DNA of 64,000 nt from Protonemura montana (taxonomy: Eukaryota > Arthropoda > Insecta > Plecoptera > Nemouridae), in assembly GCA_947568835.1 (NCBI GenBank), contig OX387604.1, positions 24,023,076-24,087,075 of the forward strand, given 5' to 3'. Numbering within the stretch: the first letter of the stretch is position 1; every line of letters starts with the position of its first letter. Under the pieces are notes generated by a model, which saw nothing but the letters and a program-made list of their open reading frames with translations, was not told where the DNA came from and searched no databases. The translations under genes and the position numbers were made by a program. This document shows, one piece after another, positions 37,888 through 49,030 of this stretch.

Positions 37888-38309
37888 TGTTGGGAAAACC
37901 GCTTTGGTGAGATCACCGAAGTTAAGCAACACTGCGCTGAGTCAGATATTGAATGGATGACCATCATACACATGACCAGTTCTGTTCGGGAGAGAAGTTG
38001 GAGGGATGAAAGTTAGTACAGCAACTTCACTCGCCTTGCTTATCAACCTCTCGACAGCATGGATTTGTGGACGAATTCTGTTGTTCGCATTGTACCGTCC
38101 TTCGGAAGGGACGTTAGCCGGTGGTCCCCTTGATGCTCTTCGACAGAAGTAAGCTACGTGCCGGCACCGGGTTTTCTCTTCATGGCAAGGCATGTCAACA
38201 ACATCCTCATCACCATCCTCTAATTCACTTGAGTCATTAGACCAATGCCACAAGCCCAGATGTCAAAACAGTGCGTCGTTAAACATCACAAATAAATATT
38301 AAATACCAG
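37888..38309 (+). mobile_element. 5S-type SINE, copy C
   Basis: The head reads GAGATCACCGAAGTTAAGC as in 5S rRNA box A, then AACACTGCGCTGAG, ATGGATGACC (box C region), and the shared body ACATGACCAGTTCTGTTCGG. It ends with AACAGTGCGTCGTTAAAC and an AT-rich AAATAAATATTAAATA tail. TAATCG occurs just before the head (37882-37887) and just after the tail (38310-38315), a possible short target-site duplication. It lies in the Tmtc2 intron, in the orientation opposite to the gene. Confidence 0.85.
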
Positions 38310-38443
38310 TAATCGACTTTCATCTAGAGAGTCTATGGGCCAAGACAATCAGTAGTGAAATAATGTTATGAATGTATTTTTCGAAAATTGACTGGCGCCA
38401 GACTGCTTGCCCCTCTTCTTTGAGTATGGTAAGGAAACCCGAT

Positions 38444-38493
38444 GATCCTGAGTGATCCTGAGTGATTCTGAGTGATTCTGAGTGATTCTTAGT
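38444..38493. repeat. 10-bp minisatellite, 5 units
   Basis: Units AGTGATCCTG and AGTGATTCTG. Confidence 0.9.
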
Positions 38494-39075
38494 ATCGAAC
38501 AAAGCAGCATGTCACGCAACAACATCTACGTAACGCAATCCGTAGAGTTCTGTCCTAGATGCGTCAATGTGATTCGCACGAATTTAAATTGAAAACTCAC
38601 ATTGCCGAGTTTCTTTTCCTATTCATATTTTCCCTGCGGATTAATTGTGAAAGCCAGAAAACCCATCCCCGTGAATTCCAATACGGACACAATACAAGAA
38701 GAGGGAAAAATAATGAAAAGTAAAACATTCTCTCATCCCGTCCCATGAAAGAATTGCGAACAAAAAAACGGTCCCGGCTAAGAAAAAAATACACGTTGGT
38801 ACTACAGTTCTCTCTCATCGCTAAACAGGCTATATCCAAAAGCATTTCCCGTCCTTCCTGTTTCATCCTCTTTTATCCTGTAAACTCCTTCACAATGGCA
38901 GGACTAAATTAATCCCGATATTCCCTCATATTCCCGAATACACACATTGTATGGATGCATTCCTTTGAATGCTATATGAGTACGAGGACAAAAGATTCCG
39001 GAGCACGGAGTAATAACCCGCTAGGGAAGGAGCTCGCAGTATCTAGACCCTTCCAGAGCCTGCCCGGCTCAAACC

Positions 39076-39140
39076 GCTCAGCGCTCAGCGCTCAGCGCTC
39101 GGCGCTATAGGCGCTCGGTACTAGGCGCTCAGCACAAGGC
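39076..39140. repeat. GCGCTCAG/GCGCTCGG short repeats
   Basis: Consecutive CAGCGCT steps change into GGCGCTATAGGCGCTCGGT. An imperfect 7-8-bp repeat in an otherwise GC-poor intron. Confidence 0.75.
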
Positions 39141-40402
39141 TGGTAGCGCTCGGCTGCGACTACTGGCTCATAATATCACAATAGACCGAGTATTTCCCGA
39201 TTTAAATTGCCCTCTCTTGCTTCATTCTCTTATACGAGAGAAGCTAAAGAACTGATGGAATGGTTTCATAGAAGATTGAGTCGACTTGCTCGATTTTACC
39301 TCCGCTCCTGGGTTAACGCAAAACGAGGATTCAACTAGGAATTCTATTTTTTATTTTAGAAAATCTAGCTAAAGCTTTCTGGTATAGGGCTAGTTGGTAC
39401 GTTTACGTCGTAATCCATGGGCCCCGAAGATACACTGGCCGATTCCGCCCACTGCGATCACTCTCATTGCTTTATGCGCGTAGAGAAATCTTAACTTGAA
39501 AAAAACTTGTGGCAACTGAAAAATCCTAGCTATTTAGAGATGCAACTATTCTCGGTTCGTCCTCATTCCCCTTAAACACGAAAGACAAACGTAAACTTTG
39601 GGTCTAATTGTTTTAGAACTATATTGTGCAAATTTCAAATCCCAAGTCCTCGATCCCCGAAACTTGTGGAACGCTTGGCATTGTAATTTACTCCCTATTA
39701 TCATGTAGGTACAGTCTGGTTGTGATGGGGTGCGGATACAAAGTGGGGTTTCGGTCGCCCACTCTTGGCCTGGCCGGGACCTGGAGCTTTTTCCAGCTAC
39801 TCTGTACCAAACAGACTGTAGCCACCGCCATTTTCCTCATTCGGCAGTGTTCAGACGAATGCATGCGTTTTGTCAGGCCAAAGTTTTGTTTTTAAACGAA
39901 CAACAATTAGGGAAAGTTTCCTCTATTGTCTTTCTATGACAATGAGGTTTGAATAATATTGTTGGAGATGTTCTTTTGCCTTCGCTCGTTTTGCTGAATT
40001 TTGGTCTTTGAAAATTATTTGCGTTCATAATTACATCGCCCCCGGAGTTTGTTTTCTGTTTTGCATTTAATTGTTCTTACGATCTCTCTGCACATTGCAT
40101 GAAATCTCAAACTTTCATAATGCGAATTTAGTTTAGCGAGGGCAAGATGACTTAAAACTTCCATCTCAAATGAAATTATAATGAATTGGTTAAGGAATTG
40201 TGAAGACACACGGAATTACACTTAGGTAGTAGCGTGACCTAGCGCAAGATCCAGCTCGGCACGTGAACTAGCAGAGAGTGAGTCTTGAATGTAGGGACTT
40301 ATTTGAATCCTTAGTGCTAATGCTCACCCTTGGAGGGCAAGGCGGCGTGTCGGCGTGGCAGGCCGAGTACCGGGGCTTCAACTGCGTGTGAGCTACAAGT
40401 GA

Positions 40403-40430
40403 CCTAGGTACCTGAGTACCTGTACCTAGA
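40403..40430. other. Short hairpin CTAGGTAC...GTACCTAG
   Basis: CTAGGTAC and GTACCTAG are exact complements separated by about 11 nt that include a further GTAC. Confidence 0.65.
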
Positions 40431-40575
40431 GTATATAATTAACTGAGCCGTGAGATACAGAACCTGAGTCCATAACGAATGATATATCTCGGGTTCCGTC
40501 CCTCCCGGCAACTTAAAATTGTTCTCAAGAAGGGGTAATGGGTGATGATAACATGAGATAGAAGAATCGACTTAC

Positions 40576-40661
40576 CTGTCATCGTAGACGAAGCCGATGT
40601 CCAATGTGTTGTAGTAAAGGACAGTGCTCACGAGGCAGCAAGCTATGCAGATGTAGTCCAT
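40576..40661 (-). CDS. Tmtc2: Tmtc2, first coding exon (residues 1-28 plus 2 nt)
   Basis: The full exon is 40576-40687 (acceptor TTCCTTCCACAG, donor GACAG|GTAAG). The coding part starts at ATG 40661-40659 in GCCATGG, a strong initiation context. The encoded start is MDYICIACCLVSTVLYYNTL then DIGFVYDD, and the last two bases AG join with A of the next exon to give Arg29. Residues 3-20 form the first membrane segment. Asp27-Asp28 sit in the first luminal loop, where GT-C glycosyltransferases carry catalytic acidic residues. The protein start aligns in length with my memory of human TMTC2 (MIAEL...LYLNTL...FCYDD). If the upstream exon at 42089 is correct, an in-frame TAG precedes this ATG, which supports the start. 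Confidence 0.9.
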
Positions 40662-40687
40662 GGCTCGCTTCAGGCATAGGTTGATTT

Positions 40688-42088
40688 CTGTGGAAGGAAA
40701 CAGAAATGATAGATGACTTTCGTGAATTGGCTCTTGAAATGGAATGAGGATGTCAGGTGAATACGCAACGAATAGAAGAGAGATAGGCCAGTGGTCGGAA
40801 TTGATACGAGTGAAGTTGGTCGCGGGTAATTGCTCGTTACTTGACGTTGTTCTTACAACGTCAAGGAAACCAGATTAGATTTATTGCATTACATGGAATT
40901 GTATCCTCGAGGAGAAGAGGAGAGAAATAGACTGAAAAATATTATTATATTACATTGAGAGCAGGAAATTGTCATTTTGGAATTTTATTCTTGCTCTATT
41001 TCTTTCTCAAGTGGCTCTGGAAACAAACAAAAAATGGGTTGAGTAGAAAATTGGTAATTTATGGCAGAGACATGCTTTATTTCTAGCTGCATGAAAGCAG
41101 AAGTAATTTTGAAAACACGAGTGGAATGTGTTTACAGCTCGGTGTGTTTTGCAGCAGGAAGAAATCGCGATGCATTTTTGATGAGAGTGCAACTTGAAAC
41201 ATTTTCTGCAACGGATTTTATTTATAATTCACATTTCTAGCTACAACAAGCTTTTTAACCGTTTGCTTATGATCTTTTCCTAAAATAAAAGGTTGGATTT
41301 TTGCGAAGTAATTTGAACTAGAGGAAGCAATTACTGAGTCGGTTTGGTTCAAGAGCTGCATTAGTGCGATCGTGAGCCAAATCTGAGTGAAATTGTAATG
41401 CCGATATTTGGAACAGCAAACACAAAATCCACTACAACACAGAACGATCACGTCTAACCGCTAGCCGAACCAACGCATCTCCGTTACCTATGATATGATT
41501 TCGGTGAGATCGGTATGTTGTCGTGGGAATCGGCACGTATGTTAAGCAGAACGTGTCATACAATTAATTATTGATTAGCAAGTAAATAAATAGCCACTAG
41601 TTACAACACAATGCAACACTAGCAACAACTAATTTTGTGAATATTGTGATCCAGACGCGCATCAAGAATTCAGACCAGAAATGACACATTGCAACAACTG
41701 CAATATGCTGACAGACTGCATCCCAGAATCTACTTGTCCCCTGCACCACGTCGGTTGCCCAAACCCCAACACAAGCTCCCCCATCTCGTAACAACAGATG
41801 GCTGACAAAACGTAAAAAACCGATCCGCATGGATCAGTCGGCGTCACCGAATCAATTGCATGCCACACCAGATTCGAACCTTGCCTGCATCCGTGAATAT
41901 GCAGTGCACAGAGGCGTTAGTTTCGTTGGTACCATACAACTCCAGCGAAGTCATTGTTTAAACTCCAGAGTTGAATTCTATAGCATGTCAGAACAATACT
42001 AACTAAAAAAGACACTAAAAATCGCCAATCCAATTAAAATTAGACATAATTTTAATCTAGCAAGCACCACAAAATTAATTTAACGTAC
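40688..42088 (-). other. Putative Tmtc2 intron 1
   Basis: If the donor AAG|GTACGT at 42088 is used, this 1.4 kb is the first intron. It contains the possible tRNA-type SINE at 41583-41950 and AT-rich single-copy DNA. Confidence 0.45.
41583..41950 (-). mobile_element. Possible tRNA-type SINE
   Basis: On the minus strand, AAGGTTCGAATCTGG contains a near-perfect Pol III B box (GGTTCGAATC). Upstream lies TCTGTGCACTGCATATTCACGG, which resembles a tRNA anticodon stem-loop, and before it a degraded A box (TGGTACCAACGAAACTAACGC). About 250 bp of non-tRNA body follows and ends in an AT-rich TATTTATTTAC tail. Only one copy is in the window and I found no clear target-site duplication. The identification rests on the promoter-like head. 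Confidence 0.45.
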
Positions 42089-42450
42089 CTTGTAAATTTG
42101 TGAAACACGCATTACACACATTTTCAGACAACTAAACAAAAACTAACAAAAACAAAACTCAGCAACCGTTATTTTGAAATTGCTGAATTTTCCTAGAGCT
42201 TGAATCGCGCAAGTTGGCTCAACGGACACACTTTTGAACGAGAATTGTAGCACGTTGTCGAGCTACATGCAACGTTATGCGAGTCGATAGAACAGCACCG
42301 AGCCGAGGCGAGCCGAGCTAGTGTTGGTTGACTCGTCTCTCTCTCTAGCTGCAATGAACCACGCTGGAATGACACTCGCTGTCTCCCACCGAAACGACGC
42401 CGACGCCGACGCTTCGAGCTGACCGACAGCGACGCCGTTGGGATACCCAC
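42089..42450 (-). other. Putative Tmtc2 5' non-coding exon
   Basis: The left end is the donor-like CAAG|GTACGT (minus strand). The right end is a guess at the TCAGT initiator-like motif (plus 42449-42453). Spliced to the exon at 40687, the Tmtc2 frame is closed upstream by TAG, so this exon would be 5' UTR. It would contain an ATG directly followed by TAG (42268-42263). It would also start a 16-codon upstream ORF at ATG 42121-42119, which crosses the junction and stops 8 nt before the main start. Longer frames here begin with GTG or TTG, not ATG. Confidence 0.35.
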
Positions 42451-42560
42451 TGAACGCGGGAGACGTGGAGCTACAAGTACCCTGCGCTGTCAACGGCGCA
42501 AGCGCACATCACGTGTATCGACCCGCCTCGACGAAACTCGCTAATGCTTCCTTGCAAGTG
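42200..42560 (-). promoter_or_regulatory. CpG-rich promoter-like block for Tmtc2
   Basis: A GC- and CpG-rich block in AT-rich DNA, placed just upstream of the Tmtc2 start exon. It contains an NRF1-like TGCGCTTGCGCC (plus 42495-42506), a CACGTG E-box (42510-42515) and many GACGCC/CGAGCC steps. There is no TATA box. Role inferred from position and composition. Confidence 0.5.
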
Positions 42561-44249
42561 GAATATGTAATTGTACCTACGCAAGGTGTGTATTAGTGTA
42601 ATGAGTTACTTTTCTAAGGGATTACATTTTCTAATAAGGATTTGTAATGAGATAGTTGCGACGTCTCGTTTGTTCGCTCCACTTCGTTGGTCTAGTTTTT
42701 TTTAATGGTTTTAAGAAAACGGTGAATTTGCTGTTAAATAATTGCGCTATTGGATTTTAAATTAAGCTCGCTTACTCAAAAGTGATCAACAATTCCGAGT
42801 TAATCACTATTGATCAGATTGGCTCCATATAATTTAATCGGCCAGCTCCGAACTATGTTAACTCTTGTGCATGAAACGCCGTGAACAAATGCAGATAGAA
42901 ACTCGATATTTTATTCATATCGTATCAATTAACCAACTAAAAATGAGTCACCATCGTCATTAATGTCCCTCTCCACATATCTACTAAAAACCTATGCAAT
43001 GTTCTTCTCGACGTGGAGTGGCAAGTAGTAGGTACTTAAAAAGGGGTTGTTGCACTTGAACAATGAATGCTGCACCCTATCTTTACTCTCTAGCCAGCCA
43101 CTTGCTATCAAGTGCGAGATACTCTTGAGGAGTAGATTCGCTAAAGGGTTGTAATGGCTACCTTTCCTGATAGTCACTAGTAACTCGTTCCCTTTTTCCC
43201 TTCTATGCTCTTAATGCTCAAGACATTTTTTTTTTCTGTTTGTCATCTCACACAATAAAAGCAAGTGAGATGAGATGACCGACGCAGGATGTTCGCTTAT
43301 TGGACCCAACTATCCTGGGTTTTACAAAGCAAACATTTTGGGGATGCCCTTGCAGTGTTTTAAATGGAAATAAGTAGTAAACGAATAAATTCATGCTAAT
43401 TTTCACACACTTTCAAGTGAGGCATACATTTAATTTTCCTGGAACATGCATTCATAAAATTACATGATAATTTATCCCCTATTTCTTTTACCTGGTTGGT
43501 TACATAGGGCGAACCGATTCAAAGAAAATTTAATATGAGAAAGTTGGCAACATTTTAGCACCAAAATCACTTACAACCCAAAATTCCTTTCCACTTACAA
43601 CCTACAAAGCCGGTTCGTAACTTGAAGTTATTGTACCATGAATGTAGAAGATGTGTACACCCCTTCTCTCCAAATGCTATTTGCTTACTTTATACGAAAG
43701 AATGTCTTTCTCGTTGCCCCACACTGTTGAATCGACCGCATGCCCTCTGCTCAACTACTCACCCACACAATTCTTGTCACCCCCACAGCCTAGCGATGAC
43801 ACAAACAACAACCCCCTATGCGATAAGCTAATAATTCGTGCATTCCTAAATAACACCAGCATGATAAGACATCAAACAAACAGATTCCCCACACCACAAT
43901 TTCTAATTGCAAATAATATATTCAAGGGTGGTGTCATTTTTCTCTACAGTGGCGACATGCTTTGGCTCGCGGCGTCTTCACGAACTTGTCTGCATAATAA
44001 CTTCCCAATCCCTTGTGGGGGTGTTCGTTGGGAATTGGGTGGGATGGGTGGCAAAGAAGGGGTGGGTGGGGTTTGAGGGACCAGGGATGGAGTGATATAG
44101 GTGGAGCAATACTTGTGTATTCCATTCGTGTGCCATTAACCTTGCATCTCTCTCTCCGCGACTCCTTTGCTCCTTCTACACTGCGCGGTGTTCATGGTAT
44201 ATGCACGGTGTTGTGGTGGTTGCTGATGTGCTGCATCTTAACATCACAC

Positions 44250-44250
<1 letters not shown>

Positions 44251-44304
<54 letters not shown>
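44251..44304. repeat. (CGG)18 trinucleotide run
   Basis: Eighteen pure CGG units, preceded by CACACG and followed by TACAGCGCCG. It reads as poly-Ala on either strand and explains the 15-17-residue Ala runs in short frames around it. Confidence 0.98.
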
Positions 44305-44305
<1 letters not shown>

Positions 44306-45572
44306 ACAGCGCCGACGAAAGGCCTTCTGATCCTCTTGCCTTACGTCGTTTGAATTATGCGTTAGTCGGAATCGGTGGTAGTTTCGTATAGTTTGATGGA
44401 TAGTAACGGTCTTTTTCACGTGTTTTTATTATTTATTATTTGTATTGTTATCATTCCACGTTAAAACAGTAACAAACACTACGCATGTGTTTTGTGCGAA
44501 CATATTGAGATTGAAATAAAAGTAATCCGTGTCCGTATTATGTCAGTATAAAGAATCGCAGATACCATTGCTTTTCACCGCAACTAGGAAACTTGGGTCA
44601 ATCATTTTAAGCTACGAGTAAACCACTAATAAAACTATTTTTTGGAAAAAGAACGTGACATTCTATTTATGATACAGTGAAAGTACTGGAACGAGAGAAA
44701 TTATAAGCCAGCTTGGCCTTGATGGGTGAATTTTCAAGGCCGCCAGAAGAGGCGTAGCTTACAAATGCAAGCTCAAACTTCAAGGCTAAATATGTAGACA
44801 TGTTTAAAGACGGATACTGTTGCTTGTTAATGCAACTGTGGGATGTTACTGGAAATCGTACCTGTCAAATTACAGTTTCCGGCCTAAAATGTATCCCGTG
44901 CAACTTCAATGAGGTTATCAAGATTCAGTGTCTAGAGCATGCTAATTCACTACTGGTATTCAAATACCAAAAACGTAAAAGCTATCTGGCGAATAAGGGT
45001 GAGTGCAAGAACTCAGATATCAGCGAGGTACTCCCTGTTTCGGGTACTAGATTTACCAAATGATCCAGATATTCTAATTCTTATGTCTGGTCCTTACACA
45101 ATTAACAACATCCTGCCATAGCATTAACCAGTTCGTCCAAGTATCTGCAATCTTTGAAATTCCACCATTTTTGTTAGGAAGTGCTCTAAATCTTGGCAGC
45201 TAGAATTAATCTGTTGTCGCTGCACTCTAATGGCTAATCTACTCGGAATTAATGGTATAATAAATGAAGTGAAAACGGAAATGAAATCATAAGAAACCGG
45301 AAGTAAATGGGTTATAAAATTATTTTATGTCTTTATGTAAATTTGTAGCTATATTAACACCAAAACGGGCTATGGGAATACGGTTTACTCGTTCGAGAGA
45401 GGATAGCAGCGTTTGGGCACGAGTGTACAAGGAAAAAAACGGTCATAGGCCGTATGTTCCTGTACATGTGCATATTTCAAAGCAAGCCACTTTTAACAAG
45501 CCGCAAACAGACAAGTAGAGTCAGCCCATATTTGTGTAATAGATAGCAAAGTGGCTGGTTCCACTTTACTCA

Positions 45573-45608
45573 CTCCCGAGTCCCGAGTCCCGAGTCCCGA
45601 GTCCTGAG
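45573..45608. repeat. 8-bp CCCGAGT repeat, 4-5 units
   Basis: Units of CCCGAGT(C) in tandem; the last reads CCTGAG. Confidence 0.9.
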
Positions 45609-48137
45609 CACGAAACACAGGATGATTGAACTGAAAGATATCTTGGATGATGGCAAACGTTTCAGCACGCAAGCATGAACTAGTGTTGGCAAGTGATGCT
45701 CTGGAAAACTCAACCTAGAGACCTAAAACTCGTGAAGTTTTGCATCAAATATGTCACCTCCAAAATGCAAGAATTTTTATCATGGCCAAACTGGATGAAC
45801 TTTTCTTTAAGAATCCATATTATCTACAATCGGAAATGTGTACTTTTTCTTGCGATTGCATCCATTCCTTGAGGCTCTTCTTAAACTTAAATACTGAACT
45901 GCTTGCGACTCCACATTACTTATGCTTATGTACTACTTATACTTAAACTTACTTAACTTCTTTACTACTTAACTATACACAATTTTGAGTTTAACTTTCC
46001 GAGAGGAAAACGCCCCGACATCAACAGAAAGTACAAAATGCGATAAAAACCAGAAGAGTCAGTAATAAAAACTCTGTAGTTATTTACGCTTTTAATCTTT
46101 GTTTTATGAAAAGCCAGCAGTCAGCTGTACTTTATGCTTTCAACAATCAACTGCACTCGAAACAACTACGCGTACATATCGAGCGAGACTTTCCAGACGT
46201 ATGTAAAATATCTGAATGCAGCAAACCAACGGAAAACATGCCCACATGCGTGCTGAGCGTCAAAGAAAACCAATGTGAAAACGCAAGGAAAACCTGGGGA
46301 AAAACGTCGTGGAAATGGTGTTAAACAATGAGTATACCTATCAGTCATATCTCGTAAAGTATCGTGATGGTGAAGGCGATGAATCCACGACGTAGAGCGG
46401 AAGTGACGCGCGTTTGCAATTGTTTCCCGCTTCCGGAATGAAAATGCTCTTGTATGTTGGAACCTATTCGAGGCACTACCTTGATCAATTACTGAAAGCT
46501 GGCTACCAATTAAATTGTGTGGTGCAAGTCTCGTCGGTACCTGCTAGACACGCATGGGATGCCTCGCTGAGGTGTTTTTCCTGAGCTTGATTGGCTGCTA
46601 GATTGAACCTGTTAACATTTTCATTCTAATTTCAGATCGAAGAAAACGTGTAATGCAAGACTAATTTAATTTAACGTGTCACAATTGTATAATACGCATT
46701 ATTATCTTTTAATTGTATCGACCTTAAACTAAAACAGTGGCGTGCAGTCAGGTGATGTGACTATGTTGGGTCATTTAAAAACACCCGTATCTCGCAACTA
46801 CGGTAGCGATACTTTCAAACACGATGGGAGTTTCTCTTTGTTCGTGAAATGAGAGTAAATGTAAAAAGTATCTGTAACCAAATAATTTGTCACTAAAAGT
46901 CAAAGTGACATATTTCGTAAGGAGAATAAATTAGTGGAGGTATTCGCAATCTCCTAGATGTTGCTTGCTATTTTTTGAAGAATTTTTAATTAGCAAAAAG
47001 CAATTTTTTAGCTAACTGATTTAGCGACGACTGATCGGGATGAGTCATAATTTTAAACATGACGCGACAAATATTGCTTTTGGAAAATCAGATTTCAACA
47101 AACATGATTAGTTCATCATTTAGTCATAGTTAGGATGGGGGTGGGATGCATTAGTTATCCAGGGTAATTTATGATCTAATGGGATTGCTTTTCAAACTTA
47201 AAAGTACAGTTTTGAATGTGTGGAATGACAGAGTTTGGGCCTGGGACTGGTGCCGGACCAGTTTGTACCGCCATTTTAAAGTGCATGACCAAAATTGATC
47301 AAAGCAAACATCTGACAAATGATCACATAAGCAGATGTGACGCTTTCCAGCCCAGGCTCAACATTTCAAGGCAACGCTTTCTTAAACAACGTTTAGAACG
47401 TGAAGGCGCGTTCTCCACCCGGTCACAAGAAAACGTAATATAAAACAGGAAACATTGGTTGCATCTTATGTGCCTTAAAATTGAGGCTCACTGGGCTTAT
47501 TTTCACTTCATGCATTTCGAAGCACCTAACTTTATCAATACAGAAACGCTCTAAAACATAGCGTTTCTTCTCTTGGCGATTTCATACAAATATATAATAG
47601 AAAAAAATGAGGTATTTTGAAATGAATTTCCTCTTTAATTCTCAGAATCTTCAAGTTGACTTGAAATGTCTTTAGTCTATTTTCAGCCATGACTGAAATT
47701 TGATTTCAACGTTCGCCAGTCATACGTACATTTTCTCATACTCAAGCCTCGCATGCGAGAAAGTAAATTGCTTTGTTTTAAATTAGCCCTCTTTGCCCCA
47801 GGATTCAAACCTTGAAGAGAACGGGAAGAAGAAAAAACTAAAAAACAAACGAAAGAAAAATGGTTACATTTGAAGTAAAATACGTTAACAACGTATTACG
47901 TAAACAACTGCGAATCCAATAGAAGCAAGTCTTATACGTAGTACATGAAATTCCAACTTCTCAGCAATTATTAAGGAAATTTGTGAGAACATTAGTACCT
48001 ACATAATAATTATCTGTACTTTGAGTTTTCCTTCCCAAGGTGACTTTAAAAAAAATCGACCTGAACACATATTGATGCAAGCTGAGCTGACTGCTAGAAT
48101 GTAATCTCATAACTAACTTTAGGTTGACGCTTTACAC

Positions 48138-48195
48138 GTAGGTAGCACCTATCGGTGCATATAGGCACCGATATGCATCTATAGGTACGACCTAC
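48138..48195. other. Two-tier hairpin
   Basis: Inner stem ATCGGTGC / GCACCGAT with a 6-nt loop (ATATAG). Outer arms GTAGGT..ACCTAT and ATAGGTACGACCTAC pair imperfectly. No coding or Pol III signals are nearby. Confidence 0.75.
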
Positions 48196-48739
48196 AACAG
48201 ATTGCATGCTAAACCTATACCTATAATACATATTGGCATCAACACATCTAATATTACAATGTACTATCACAACTGGGAGGTATACGCATATTTACTATTA
48301 TTATCGAAGCTTTCAGGGTGCTTTGTGTTCCATGAACATATTGTGATTTTCTCTTGTCTACCATCAGACAATTTTCAATGCTTTGTGAGGCCATTCGATG
48401 CGTTTCGGTAACAAGGCCGCAGTTGGTTACAACACACCAACAGTAAGAGAAATTGGCTAGATTAAGGCCAGTTATCCTGAAAGAACATGAAAACAATTTG
48501 CTGCAAAACGCTTTAGTTCCGTAGTTTTACATACATTGTGTGCAAATTTGCCCTTTGGGGAAATTGCCGTCCCTTCGGAATTTACCTGAAAGCTTTCAGG
48601 GAACTTCAGACGTTTGAAATCTATCCACATCAAAATTTAAACCAATCTATTGATAGTTTTGTGTAAAGTGCAATTCTCTGTTTGCTGTAAGCGTCCATGT
48701 AGCACTGGTATGCTGATATTTGCATGGGTTGGTCGTAAT

Positions 48740-49030
48740 GGTTCTGGTATGGGGTAGTTCGGTATGTGTCAGTCCATGTGGAACTGGTATGGGGTAGTTC
48801 AGTATGTGTTAGTTCTTGTGGAACTGGTATGGGGTAGTTCAGTATGTGTTAGTTCTTGTGGAACTGGTATGGGGTAGTTCAGTATGTGTTAGTTCTTGTG
48901 GACCTGGAATGGGGTAGTTCAGTATGTGTTAGTTCTTGTGGAACTGGTATGGGGTAGTTCAGTATGTGTTAGTTCTTGTGGAACTGGTATGGGGTAGTTC
49001 AGTATGTGTTAGTTCTTGTGGAACTGGTAG
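48740..49030. repeat. 40-bp minisatellite, about 7 units, with inverted half-sites
   Basis: The unit begins GTGGAACTGGTATGGGGTAG, continues TTCAGTATGTG and ends TTAGTTCTT. The unit junction reads AGTTCTTGTGGAACT, a perfect 5-bp inverted repeat around a 5-nt centre. GAACT..AGTTC also pair across GGTATGGGGT. The left-most unit is diverged (CAGTCCATG). Confidence 0.96.

Larger units (their letters stand above)
21946..40575 (-). other. Tmtc2 intron of 18.6 kb
   Basis: Bounded by GACAG|GTAAG on the right and TTTCAG|A on the left (minus strand). It splits an arginine codon (phase 2). It holds 183-bp repeats, 25/26-bp, 25-bp, 9-bp and 10-bp minisatellites, a 24-nt C run, a cluster of ATCGAT motifs, a third 5S-type SINE and otherwise single-copy DNA. 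No nested gene could be supported. Two overlapping minus-strand frames near 29310-29880 are discussed under rejected items. Confidence 0.9.
42561..48739. other. Single-copy DNA upstream of Tmtc2
   Basis: No gene supported. It holds the CGG run at 44251-44304, the CGAGTCC repeats at 45573-45608, the two-tier hairpin at 48138-48195 and a G-rich stretch at about 44030-44085. Open frames under 145 codons show no recognisable domain. Confidence 0.5.
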
